The position numbers and the translations under genes were made by a program. Below are positions 40,989-48,926 of a DNA stretch of 64,000 nt, piece after piece. The stretch comes from BOG-908 sp964242115 (GTDB lineage Bacteria > Pseudomonadota > Alphaproteobacteria > Acetobacterales > Acetobacteraceae). The stretch spans positions 62,001-126,000 of the forward strand of contig CAXSZX010000012.1 in the NCBI GenBank assembly GCA_964242115.1, written 5' to 3'. The notes beneath the pieces are model-generated. The model did not search any database and had not been told where the DNA came from. It worked only from the letters and a program-made list of their open reading frames with translations. How positions within the stretch are numbered: position 1 is the stretch's first letter; every line of letters begins with the position of its first letter.

Positions 40989-42362
40989 ATGTCTCCCCGC
41001 CCGCGCCCGGAAATCCTCCGGATCAACCCCTACACGCCCGGGGTCGCCGCACTTGCGGGCCTGAACCGGGTGGTCAAACTCTCCTCTAACGAGGGCGCGT
41101 TTGGCCCGCCCCCCGGCGTCGCCGAAGCCCTCGCCGCCGTCGCCACCAAGCTGCATCGCTACCCCGACGGCGATGCCACCGCGTTGCGCCATGCCATCGG
41201 CGAACGCTTCGCCCTCAACCCGGGCCAGATCGTCTGCGGTGCCGGCTCGGACGACCTCATCTACCTGCTCTGCCACATATATGGTGGCCCGCTCGCCGCC
41301 GGCCCGGATGTTCGTTCGCCCGACCCGCGAGCCACGCGGTCGCCAGAGGCCTCACCCTATGGTGGCCCGTCTGCCGCCCCGGCCCGGCACAGCCTCGAAG
41401 CTGGCTCGCCGCGCGAAGCGGCCGCCCATGCCGGCCGGCTCGCTGCTGCCCCAGCCCGGCCCGCGCTCGCTTCCGAAACCGGCTCGCTCCCCGCAGCCGC
41501 CGCCCTTGGAGGCCCGCTCACTGCCGCCGCAGCCGGACCCTCGCCCGACGCCGAACCCGGCCAGCCGCCCGGGGCCGCCGCCGAGCTCATCATGACCGCC
41601 CACGGTTTTTCCATCTACGAGATCGCCGGCCGCCTGGCCGGCTGCCGCGTGGTGAAGACCCCCGAACGCAACCTCACCGCCGACGTGGACGCCATCCTCG
41701 CCGCCGTCACCCCCGCCACCCGGATGGTCTTCCTCGCCAACCCCAACAACCCGACCGGCACCTTCGTGCCCACCGCTGAGACCCGGCGCCTGCGCCAGAA
41801 CCTGCCCGCCCACGTGCTGCTGGTGCTCGACGCCGCCTACGCCGAGTACGTCGACCGCCCGGACTACGACCCCGGCACCGCGCTGGTCGATTTGGGCCAC
41901 AACACGGTGATGACCCGCACCTTCAGCAAGATGTTCGGCCTGGGCGGACTGCGCCTCGGCTGGGCCTACGCCCCGCCCGAGGTGGCCGCCCTGCTCAACC
42001 GCGTCCGCTCCCCCTTCAACGTCTCGCTGGCCGCGCACGATGCCGGCCTCGCAGCGCTCGCCGCGCCCGGCTGGGTGGAGCAGTCGCGCGCCCACAACAC
42101 CGCCGAACGCGCCCGCCTCACCGAGGCCCTGCACCATGCCGGCATCCCCGTGACACCCAGCGAGGCCAACTTCGTCCTCGCCGACCTGCGCACGCCCGAC
42201 CGCGCCGAAGCCGCCGACGCCCACCTGCGCGCCCACGGCCTGATCGTGCGCCGCGTCGGCGGCTACGGCCTGCCCGCCCACCTCCGCATCACCGTGGCAC
42301 AGGCCGAGGAGAACGACCTGCTCATCGACTCGCTCGCCGCGTTCGCCGCCGCGCACCCATGA
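40989..42362 (+). CDS. hisC: Histidinol-phosphate aminotransferase with tandem-repeat insertion
   Basis: A PLP enzyme (457 residues; family norm ~360). Substrate and cofactor motifs are intact: LSSNEGAFGPP, AGSDDLIYLLC, FLANPNNPTGTF, DAAYAEYV and the PLP lysine in TRTFSKMFGLGGLRLGW. Between IYLLCHIYGG (residue ~100) and AELIMTAHGFSIYEI (~199) lies a ~97-residue Ala/Pro/Gly/Ser-rich block; normal HisC has only a few residues here. The block is four degenerate 25-26-codon repeats. The enzyme may act in histidine or, next to tyrA, in aromatic amino-acid transamination. Stop overlaps the tyrA start. Confidence 0.9.
   Translation: MSPRPRPEILRINPYTPGVAALAGLNRVVKLSSNEGAFGPPPGVAEALAAVATKLHRYPDGDATALRHAIGERFALNPGQIVCGAGSDDLIYLLCHIYGGPLAAGPDVRSPDPRATRSPEASPYGGPSAAPARHSLEAGSPREAAAHAGRLAAAPARPALASETGSLPAAAALGGPLTAAAAGPSPDAEPGQPPGAAAELIMTAHGFSIYEIAGRLAGCRVVKTPERNLTADVDAILAAVTPATRMVFLANPNNPTGTFVPTAETRRLRQNLPAHVLLVLDAAYAEYVDRPDYDPGTALVDLGHNTVMTRTFSKMFGLGGLRLGWAYAPPEVAALLNRVRSPFNVSLAAHDAGLAALAAPGWVEQSRAHNTAERARLTEALHHAGIPVTPSEANFVLADLRTPDRAEAADAHLRAHGLIVRRVGGYGLPAHLRITVAQAEENDLLIDSLAAFAAAHP
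41280..41585 (+). repeat. Four degenerate 75-78-bp tandem repeats inside hisC
   Basis: Units start at 41280, 41358, 41433 and 41508 (78, 75, 75, 78 bp) and open with TATGGTGGCCCG, TATGGTGGCCCG, GGCCGGCTCG-type and GGAGGCCCGCTC. Each encodes about G-G-P-L-A-A-A-P-A-R-P-S-L followed by an Ala-rich end. The reading frame is kept throughout. Confidence 0.75.
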
Positions 42363-43486
42363 CCGAACCGGCTCCGCCGCCGCTGCTTCCCGCCGCACAG
42401 GCCGCCGTCGCCGGGCGCATCGCCAAGGGCCCCGGCAACGAAAGCCTCGCTACCCAGCTTCCCGTCACCGAGGGACTCAACGCTGCAGCCCCCAGCAGCG
42501 AGGGCCACGCCAGCCAACGCCCCGCCACCGAGAGACGCGACGCCCAAGGCTCCGGCAGCCAAGCACCCGCCACCGAGCGCTCAGCCGCGGAAGAACCTGC
42601 CGCCTCACGACCGATCTTTCAACGGCTGGCGCTGATCGGCTGCGGCCTGATCGGCAGCTCCATCGCACGCGCCGTGCGCGCCCGCTTTTTGGCCACCGAG
42701 ATCGTCGTTTGCGACCGCGACCCTGCTCACGCCGCCCGCATCACCGAGCTCGCCTTGGCCGACCGCGTGGAAACCTACCCCGCGCGTGCCGTGCAGGGGG
42801 CGGACTGCGTCATCCTCTGCACCCCCGTCGGCGCCTATGCGGACCTCGCCACCGCCATAGCCCCCCATTTGGCGCACGGCGCCATCCTCTCGGACACCGG
42901 CAGCACCAAGGTCTCCGTCATCCGCGACGTCTCGCCGCACGTCCCCGCCCACGCCCACTTCGTGCCTGCCCACCCGCTTGCCGGCACCGAACACTCGGGT
43001 CCCGACGCCGGCTTCGAGACCCTCTTCAAAGGCCGCTGGTGCCTGCTCACCCCGCCGCCGGGCACCGATCCTGACGCCATTCAGCGCATCGACCGCCTCT
43101 GGCGCGCCATGGGCAGCATGACCAGCACGATGGAGCCGGCCCACCACGACCGCGTGCTCGCCATCGTCAGCCACCTGCCGCACCTGATCGCGTTCACCAT
43201 CTGCGGCACCGCCGACGACCTGGCCGACGAGACCCGCCAGCAGGTCCTGCAGTTCGCCGCCACCGGCTTCCGCGACTTCACCCGCATCGCGTCCAGCGAC
43301 CCCGACATGTGGCGCGACGTGTTCCTCAATAACCGCGAGGCGCTGCTGGAAATGCTCGCCCGCTTCACGGAAGACGCGCAGGCGATGGCGCGCGCCGTGC
43401 GGTGGGGGGATGCGGCCTACATCGAGGACCGGATCGGGCGGGGACGGAAGATACGCCGGTCGCTGATCGAGCTGAAGCAGGCTTGA
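42359..43486 (+). CDS. tyrA: Prephenate/arogenate dehydrogenase with N-terminal extension
   Basis: A 375-residue enzyme. The catalytic part begins near residue 85 with the Rossmann motif IGCGLIGSSIARAVRA, then VILCTPVGAY, SDTGSTKVSVIRDV, HFVPAHPLAGTEHSG (catalytic His) and C-terminal helices with VSHLPHLIAF. It oxidatively decarboxylates prephenate or arogenate for tyrosine synthesis. The first ~80 residues are Ala/Pro/Glu/Ser-rich and contain imperfect 15-residue repeats (RPATERRDAQGSGSQ, APATERSAAEE); they are not part of the fold. ATGA overlap with hisC. An internal start near residue 80 is not obvious. Confidence 0.92.
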   Translation: MTEPAPPPLLPAAQAAVAGRIAKGPGNESLATQLPVTEGLNAAAPSSEGHASQRPATERRDAQGSGSQAPATERSAAEEPAASRPIFQRLALIGCGLIGSSIARAVRARFLATEIVVCDRDPAHAARITELALADRVETYPARAVQGADCVILCTPVGAYADLATAIAPHLAHGAILSDTGSTKVSVIRDVSPHVPAHAHFVPAHPLAGTEHSGPDAGFETLFKGRWCLLTPPPGTDPDAIQRIDRLWRAMGSMTSTMEPAHHDRVLAIVSHLPHLIAFTICGTADDLADETRQQVLQFAATGFRDFTRIASSDPDMWRDVFLNNREALLEMLARFTEDAQAMARAVRWGDAAYIEDRIGRGRKIRRSLIELKQA

Positions 43487-43491
43487 GGCAA

Positions 43492-43545
43492 GGCCAAGGG
43501 CTCTGCCCCTGGACCCCGCTGGGGCCAGTCGGCCCCAGACCCCTT
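43492..43545 (+). terminator. GC-rich hairpin after tyrA
   Basis: Stem CTGGGGCC (43519-43526) with GGCCCCAG (43531-43538), loop AGTC, then ACCCCTTTAT. The surrounding GGGCTCTGCCCCTGGACCCC text is of the type repeated behind many alphaproteobacterial operons. Different from BHR. Confidence 0.7.
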
Positions 43546-43659
43546 TATGACAACACGCCTAGATGTTGCTTTTCGGTTACAAAAGTATCCATTTCTGCTT
43601 GTTGCCTTGACGACTCAACGGAGTGTCTGACTAGGTAAAAGCGCCACGTTTGGTGCAAC

Positions 43660-44461
43660 ATGGAACTAAAGTTTACGGTCAAATACGATGCTGGTCTGGA
43701 GCCGTTTAAGGAGCTAGACGCTTATGACGGAACTCAGTCACTTTTTGGCATTAGTCAAATTTTACTGATATCTTTGAACGCATACATAAATAAAGAAATC
43801 ATAACTCAGGCGACGTCTGCAAAGGGTTTCAGGTTAATACTAGACTTCTAAACGAGGCAGCTGGCTCCAGCAAATCTCTCTGCAATTAACTGATCCTACT
43901 GTAGTGGAAACCGTCAAAGATCTAGGAAAGGACGCATTGTATGATTTGCTAAAATGGGGCCTTCTGAGTGGAGTTGGAAGTGTATGGGCGTTGACTCATT
44001 TTAAAGCTAAGAAGGTTGTTGCGCAACTTCGCAGAGAGAATGATGATCTCCAAGATAAATTGGATGAGGCATTGCGCAGGGCTCATCGCCCTGTAAAAAG
44101 CCAGGGTCTTTCAGTGAAGATTAGCGCCGGAACTGTTGAGTTAGTTGAGTTTAATCAGAAAACGCTAGATTATCTTGAAACAGAAGTAATAGAACCTGAA
44201 CAGGAAGCCCTAGACGTTTGCATCAGCCGTTTCAATGCAAGGACAGGCACTGGCCGTGTCATTTCAGCCCTAGATTCGGCATCTATTCCGTTTTATCCAG
44301 AAAACAAGTTATCAGACAGGCGAAAGGCTCTTCTAGCGGACAATTTAGGTCTTGTCGCGCGTGGAATCTTTAATCCAATTACTATTTATGTTCAAAAAGT
44401 GACGTCTGCCGACGGCAGGATCAAATCCTACCGATTGCATGGTGCTACTGCGAAAACGTGA
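43660..44461 (+). pseudogene. AT-rich foreign gene split by a frameshift (DUF7946-like?)
   Basis: Frame one (43660-43851) encodes MELKFTVKYDAGLEPFKELDAY...GFRLILDF-stop, 63 residues. The second frame continues SKRGSWLQQISLQLTDPTVVETVKDLGKDALYDLLKWGLLSGVG and then a charged domain to HGATAKT at 44461. Removing one T near 43849 would make one ~266-residue protein. The C-terminal half has an apparent membrane/hydrophobic segment, a coiled coil (QLRRENDDLQDKLDEALRRA) and a beta domain. The N-terminus recalls families annotated DUF7946/7947, from memory only. GC is far below the neighbours, pointing to transfer from outside. Confidence 0.65.
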
Positions 44462-44538
44462 TACGCTCCACGCGAATTGCACTACTCCTGTAGGCTTAGA
44501 CGGAGACGAAAGAAGCTATTTGTCGATCGCCTACAAAC

Positions 44539-45294
44539 CTATCGAAACCGCAACGCCGGGTTCCCCACAAAATCATGGCACCCCGAGTGCACCAGCGCCC
44601 CCTGCGTATCCAACCAAATCCGCCCACCCAGATCCCGCCACCGCCGGCAGAACGTATAATCCTCGCTCAGGTAATGCCGCGTCTCCGGCTCGATCATGCA
44701 ATCGAACAGCGCGAACTGATGCGGGCTCGGGTCCTGCGTCGCCCGGTCATGCGCCGCGGCGAACTGCAACTCCGGATACCCTGCCATCATCCGCGCCAGC
44801 GCCGCGCGCCGGATCAGCATGAACCCGGTCCCCGCATACTCCCCCGTCACGAACCCGTCCCGCTCGCACCGCCCCTCGCCCTCGCCCTCGCAGGGCAGCC
44901 CCACGTAGCGTAGCGGCGCCGTCTGCAGCCCTTCGCCGTCCTTCACCCGCGCAATCGCCTCGGCCGACCAGTCCCGCACCTTCAGCGGATACATCCCCGC
45001 CACAACGTCCTCGCCGAACCGCACCATCCGGATCACCTGCGCCGGACTGAACGTGATGTCCGCGTCCACAAACAGCAGGTGCGAGGCATCCGCCGTGTCC
45101 ATGAACTTCGCCACCAGCGTGTTGCGGCTGCGCGTCACCAGCGAGTCGTTGCCCAGCAGCTCTATTTTCACCCCGAACCCCGCCTGCATCCCCAACATCA
45201 GCAGGTTCGTGGCCGACAGCATGTAACCTTGCGTCACCAGCCCGCCGTAACAGGGCGTGCAAACAACAATGTTGGCGGCAAGCGGCTCATCCAT
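44539..45294 (-). CDS. Glycosyltransferase-like protein (GT-A fold)
   Basis: A 251-residue protein with NIVVCTPCYGGLVTQGYMLS at the start, SLVTRSRNTLVAKFM and the metal-binding FVDADITFSPAQVIRMV (D-x-D). Towards the end, EDYTFCRRWRDLGGRIWLDTQGALVHSG is usual for small GT2-like enzymes found in phages and host surface clusters. Starts at ATG 45294; the open frame begins at 45306. Faces the foreign gene tail to tail, 78 bp apart. Confidence 0.75.
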   Translation of the reverse strand: MDEPLAANIVVCTPCYGGLVTQGYMLSATNLLMLGMQAGFGVKIELLGNDSLVTRSRNTLVAKFMDTADASHLLFVDADITFSPAQVIRMVRFGEDVVAGMYPLKVRDWSAEAIARVKDGEGLQTAPLRYVGLPCEGEGEGRCERDGFVTGEYAGTGFMLIRRAALARMMAGYPELQFAAAHDRATQDPSPHQFALFDCMIEPETRHYLSEDYTFCRRWRDLGGRIWLDTQGALVHSGCHDFVGNPALRFR

Positions 45295-45313
45295 GGTCGG
45301 GCCCAAACGAAAA

Positions 45314-45345
45314 TAACCTGCTCAGGTTAGCAACAAAACGCTAAC
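45314..45345. promoter_or_regulatory. Palindromes upstream of glycosyltransferase gene
   Basis: TAACCTG-CT-CAGGTTA (45314-45329, perfect 7-bp arms) overlaps a second one, GTTAGC (45326-45331) with GCTAAC (45340-45345). They are 20-50 bp before the start codon, where a repressor would block transcription. The GTTAG/CTAAC half-sites recall the prophage operators at 6330-6385, in opposite orientation. Confidence 0.5.
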
Positions 45346-45379
45346 ATGACGTTACGAAGGCGTTCAGGTAGGCACAGCA

Positions 45380-45537
45380 GCAAGCGAGGCCTTCTTTTTT
45401 GAAAAAAAGAAGCAAAAAACTTTTGTTCTCTGCGCTGTTCCAGCTGCCTCCGCTCGTCCCGAAACCCTAAGCGGGCTGCCGCAGCCAGGAGACAGAAGTC
45501 TTTTGGTTTTTTTCAAAAAAGAACCGCTTGCTTCGCC
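45380..45537. repeat. BHR repeat copy 11
   Basis: Left arm GCAAGCGAGGCCTTCTTTTTT, GAAAAAAAGAAGCAAAAAACTTTTG; a long unusual centre; right arm AAGTCTTTTGG, TTTTTTTC, AAAAAAGAACCGCTTGC. Full copy. The vapC remnant reads into it. Confidence 0.85.
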
Positions 45538-45822
45538 TAACTCCCGCTCGGCGCCACCAAACCAGCTCCAAATTCGGCCGCAACGCGCGTCCGCCGTCAG
45601 CAACCGCGCGGGCAGCGCCAACGCCTGCGCCATCGGCAACCGGTCGAACGGATCGCGATGATGCATCGGCAACCCCGCCACCACGCAGGCGTGCTCCGCC
45701 GTCACCGCCAACTCGGCAAACCCCGTTTCTAGCGCCGCCTCGGCCACCTTGCCCGGATCGACGTGGAAATCCGCCCGACCCAGGGCCGCCTTGATCGCCA
45801 ACTCCCAAATGCTCGCCAAATC
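45538..45822 (-). pseudogene. VapC-type PIN toxin remnant
   Basis: Minus-strand residues DLASIWELAIKAALGRADF, AELAVTAEHACVVAGLPMHHRDPFDRLPMAQAL and LTADARC match the middle and C-terminal PIN domain of VapC. The first ~45 residues, including the first catalytic Asp, are missing: upstream the frame meets the ispG promoter side. At the other end the coding sequence runs straight into BHR copy 11 with no own stop. No VapB antitoxin is present. Almost certainly nonfunctional. Confidence 0.7.
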
Positions 45823-45891
45823 TTTGACCCCACCCCACCCCCATCCTATATGCAGCCAGCACGCCCATCCCCCTTCCAGGGACCCAAACCC

Positions 45892-47004
45892 ATGAACTAC
45901 CGCTCCTACCAGCAGATCGACCGCCGCAAGTCCCGGAAGATCCACGTAGGCCGCGTCCCCGTCGGCGGCGACGCGCCCGTCACCGTGCAGACAATGACCA
46001 ACACGCTCACCTCGGACGCAGCCGCCACCATCGCCCAGATCCGCCTTTCCGAGATCGCCGGCGTGGACATCGTCCGCGTCTCCTGCCCGGACGTCGAAAG
46101 CACCGCGGCACTCGCCGAGATCGTCCGCGAAGTGAACGTGCCCATCGTCGCCGACATCCACTTCCACTACAAACGCGCCATCGAGGCCGCCCAGGCCGGC
46201 GCCGCCTGCCTGCGCATCAACCCCGGCAACATCGGCAGCGCCGAGCGTGTCCGCGAGGTCATCCGCGCCGCCCGCGACAACAACTGCTCCATGCGCATCG
46301 GCGTCAACGCGGGCTCGCTCGAGCGCCACCTGCTGGAGAAATACGGCGAGCCCAACCCGGACGCCCTGGTCGAATCTGCCCTCGAACACGCCAAAATTCT
46401 GCAGGACAACGACTTCCACGAGTTCAAGATCAGCGTGAAAGCCTCCGACGTCTTCCTCGCCGTCGCCGCCTACCAGCAGCTCGCCGAAGTCTGCGACCAC
46501 CCGCTTCACATCGGCATCACCGAAGCCGGCGGCAAACGCGCCGGCACGGTGAAGTCCTCCATCGGCCTCGGCAGCCTGCTCTGGGCCGGCATCGGCGACA
46601 CCGTCCGCGTCTCCCTCTCCGCCGAGCCCGCCGAGGAAGTCCATGTCGGCTGGGACATCCTCAAATCGCTCGGCATCCGCCACCGCGGCGTGAAGATCAT
46701 CTCCTGCCCGTCCTGCGCCCGCCAGGGCTTCGACGTCATCCGCACCGTCGCCACCCTCGAGGAACGCCTGGCCCACATCGAAACACCGGTTACGCTCAGC
46801 ATCATCGGCTGCGTGGTCAACGGCCCCGGCGAGGCGCTGATGACCGACCTCGGCGTCACCGGCGGCGGCAACGGCCGACACATGGTCTACGCTGCGGGCC
46901 GGCAGGACCACACGGTGGAGGGCGGCTCGATGATCGACCACATTGTCGAGCAGGTCGAGCGGCGCGTCGAGTTGATCAAGAGCGAGACGAAGGTGGCAGC
47001 GTAA
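45892..47004 (+). CDS. ispG: 4-hydroxy-3-methylbut-2-enyl diphosphate synthase
   Basis: A 370-residue iron-sulfur enzyme of the MEP isoprenoid pathway, converting MEcPP to HMBPP. TIM-barrel motifs: VQTMTNTLTSDAAATIAQI, VPIVADIHFHYKRAIEA, LRINPGNIGS. The [4Fe-4S] cysteines are in SCPSCARQGFDV and IIGCVVNGPGEA. ATG 45892 (MNYRSYQQIDRRKSRKIHVG) is preferred; an in-frame ATG at 45850 would add 14 Pro-rich residues. Confidence 0.96.
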   Translation: MNYRSYQQIDRRKSRKIHVGRVPVGGDAPVTVQTMTNTLTSDAAATIAQIRLSEIAGVDIVRVSCPDVESTAALAEIVREVNVPIVADIHFHYKRAIEAAQAGAACLRINPGNIGSAERVREVIRAARDNNCSMRIGVNAGSLERHLLEKYGEPNPDALVESALEHAKILQDNDFHEFKISVKASDVFLAVAAYQQLAEVCDHPLHIGITEAGGKRAGTVKSSIGLGSLLWAGIGDTVRVSLSAEPAEEVHVGWDILKSLGIRHRGVKIISCPSCARQGFDVIRTVATLEERLAHIETPVTLSIIGCVVNGPGEALMTDLGVTGGGNGRHMVYAAGRQDHTVEGGSMIDHIVEQVERRVELIKSETKVAA

Positions 47005-47141
47005 GCAAGCAAGCGCTTCTTTTTCGAGAAAAAGAAGCAAAAAGCTTTTATCGCGGCTGTCGCGGTCCTCTCCGGTGAGCGCGCGACAGCGGAGACAAAA
47101 GTTTTTTGGTTCTTTTTTTCAAAAAAGAACCGCTTCCTTCT
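47004..47141. repeat. BHR repeat copy 12
   Basis: One of the best copies: AGCAAGCGCTTCTTTTTCGA, AAAAGAAGCAAAAAGCTTTT, GGCTGTCGCGG, CTCCGGTGAGCGCGCGACAGC, then CAAAAGTTTTTTGGTTC, TTTTTTTC, AAAAAAGAACCGCTTCC. Abuts the ispG stop and overlaps the VOC gene 3' end by 23 bases. Confidence 0.9.
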
Positions 47142-47904
47142 CTATCAAATGCCCATCCGGATCCTGCAGCAACGCGCGCGCATCCCCGCCTACAACCATC
47201 CGGCTCGCCGCGATGTCAGCCAGATGCGCTGCCGCCGCGCGCCCAACCGGATGCCGGTAGCCGAGCAACTCCACATGCATGGCCCCCGCAGGCAACGCCA
47301 GCGCCACCACATCCACCACCGTTGCGTCCAGCCCGTCCAGCGCATCCTGCGCCGGCCCGGTGTTCTGCTGGCGCGCGGCAACGCTCAAGCCCAGGGTGCG
47401 ATAGAACGCGACGCTTCGCTCCGCGTCCGCCACCGAGATCGCCGTGTGGTCGATCCCGCTGCGCGTCGCCGCATTAGGTGTCGCCAGACATATCAGCTCA
47501 AGAGGATGGCCGTCCGGATCTCGGAACTTGTAGGCAACCGTTCCCCCCGGCAGGGCCTGCGGACCACTTCGCGAGATCGCCTCGTGCGCGGTGCCGCACA
47601 GGCGCCGGTAATCGCCGTCCATATCCTCTGTCGTCAGTGCCAAGTGCTGGAACACCAGGTCGTTGCTGTGCCGCTCGTCGGGGTAGGGCGCCCCGGGCGG
47701 ATCGCACTGGCACAGCTCGATCGTCTGCCCGCCGCGCTGCAGTCGCACGCTCCGCACCGCACGCACGTCGAGCATGCGCGCCAGCTCCGGGTCCGCCGCA
47801 GGCGCCGAGCTGACCGCAAACCCCAGCGCTTCCACGTAGAAGCGCTGCAGCCGCACCAGGTCGCTCACGTTCAGCGCCACGCGCATCAGCGATATCGTGC
47901 TCAA
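47119..47904 (-). CDS. Two-domain VOC (glyoxalase-fold) protein ending in BHR
   Basis: A 261-residue vicinal-oxygen-chelate protein with two tandem VOC domains. Domain 1: MRVALNVSDLVRLQRFYVEALGF...FQHLALTTEDMDGDYRRL...YKFRDPDGHPLELI. Domain 2: IDHTAISVADAERSVAFYRTLGL to LLQDPDGHL. The usual last strand after DPDGHL is replaced by IEKEAVLF-stop, whose codons and TGA are BHR copy 12 sequence. Metal ligands His and Glu are visible in domain 1, with the C-terminal ligand of domain 2 uncertain. ATGA overlap with the upstream SMP-30 gene. Confidence 0.85.
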   Translation of the reverse strand: MSTISLMRVALNVSDLVRLQRFYVEALGFAVSSAPAADPELARMLDVRAVRSVRLQRGGQTIELCQCDPPGAPYPDERHSNDLVFQHLALTTEDMDGDYRRLCGTAHEAISRSGPQALPGGTVAYKFRDPDGHPLELICLATPNAATRSGIDHTAISVADAERSVAFYRTLGLSVAARQQNTGPAQDALDGLDATVVDVVALALPAGAMHVELLGYRHPVGRAAAAHLADIAASRMVVGGDARALLQDPDGHLIEKEAVLF

Positions 47905-48794
47905 GGGCGCTCCGCCCCACGCACGTTGGTGTAGATCGCCATCAGCGCGTGCGACGCACAGATGAACATCCGCGACCGGTTCCGCCCGCCAAACGTCAGG
48001 TTGGACACCGTGCAGCCAGTGCGTATCTTACCCAACAGCGTGCCGCCTGCGTCGATACAGTGCACGCCGTCACCGGCGCCCGCCCACACGCGGCCGTCCT
48101 CGTCGCAGCGCAGCCCGTCCTCGTGGCCCGGCGAGATCGTATGGAACACCCGCCCGCCCGATAGCCGGCCATCATGCACGTCGAAAACCCTGATGTGGTG
48201 CACAGGATCGGCGACAAACTGCAGGCCCGCCTCCACCACGTAAAGCAGCCGCCCGTCCGGCGAGAACGCCAGCCCGTTCGGCCCCGCAATATCATCCGCC
48301 ACCACGCGCAGCGCGCCGCTATCCGGCTCCAGCCTGTACACTGCGGGCCCCAACTCGGATCGCTGCTTGCCGCCTTCGTAATCCGTGCTGATGCCGTAGA
48401 GCGGATCGGTGAACCAGATGCTGCCGTCGCTGTGCACCACCACGTCGTTCGGCGCGTTCAGCCGCCGGCCCTGGTAGGACTCTGCGAGCACGGTCCTGCT
48501 GCCGTCGAGCTCCGTGCGCTCGATGCAACGATGCTGGTGCGAACAGCAAACAAGGCGCCCCTGCCGGTCACGCGTGTGCCCGTTGGCGAAACCGGACGGC
48601 TGACGAAACACGCTCACGCCCGCATCTTCCGTCCATCGCAGGATACGGTCGTTGGGAAGGTCGCTCACCAGCAACTGGTTGGCATCGGCACACCAGACCG
48701 GGCCTTCCAGCCAGGCGTAGCCTTCGCCCAACGTCAGCAACGGGGCGTTTGGCAAAACGAGCGCGCGGAAGGAAGGGTCCAGGACTTCAAACAT
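47901..48794 (-). CDS. SMP-30/gluconolactonase-family lactonase
   Basis: A 297-residue six-bladed beta-propeller. Family marks: LGEGYAWLEGPVWCADANQLLVSDLPNDRILRW (metal Glu in EGP), LNAPNDVVVHSDGSIWFTDPLYG, AGPNGLAFSPDGRLLYV and GHEDGLRCDEDGRVWAG. It probably opens sugar or related lactones. Its stop overlaps the VOC gene start, so the two are coupled. ATG 48794 lies immediately next to BHR copy 13. Confidence 0.9.
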   Translation of the reverse strand: MFEVLDPSFRALVLPNAPLLTLGEGYAWLEGPVWCADANQLLVSDLPNDRILRWTEDAGVSVFRQPSGFANGHTRDRQGRLVCCSHQHRCIERTELDGSRTVLAESYQGRRLNAPNDVVVHSDGSIWFTDPLYGISTDYEGGKQRSELGPAVYRLEPDSGALRVVADDIAGPNGLAFSPDGRLLYVVEAGLQFVADPVHHIRVFDVHDGRLSGGRVFHTISPGHEDGLRCDEDGRVWAGAGDGVHCIDAGGTLLGKIRTGCTVSNLTFGGRNRSRMFICASHALMAIYTNVRGAERP

Positions 48795-48795
48795 C

Positions 48796-48926
48796 AGGAA
48801 GACTCTTCTTTTTTGAAGAAAAGAAGCAAAAAACTTTTGTCTCCTTGGCGTGCGCTTCGAGAAGACTCCGCGACAGCGCTGACAAAAGTTTCTTGGTTCT
48901 TTTTTTCAAAAAAGAACCGCTTCACT
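48796..48926. repeat. BHR repeat copy 13
   Basis: GAAGACTCTTCTTTTTTG, AAGAAAAGAAGCAAAAAACTTTTG; centre CCGCGACAGC; right arm ACAAAAGTTTCTTGGTTC, TTTTTTTC, AAAAAAGAACCGCTTC. It separates two minus-strand genes; the cupin stop codon (48922-48924) lies in its right end. Confidence 0.88.

Noticed and set aside
43492..43545. tyrA-downstream GC hairpin as another BHR copy
   Set aside because: Its sequence (GGGGCC stem, CCCCTGGACCCC text) has no BHR arm or centre; it is a different, GC-rich terminator-type repeat.
45838..47040. Upstream part of the long minus-strand frame over ispG
   Set aside because: Antisense of ispG with Asp/Ala/Val-rich shadow composition; only the 45538-45822 stretch has real PIN-domain content.
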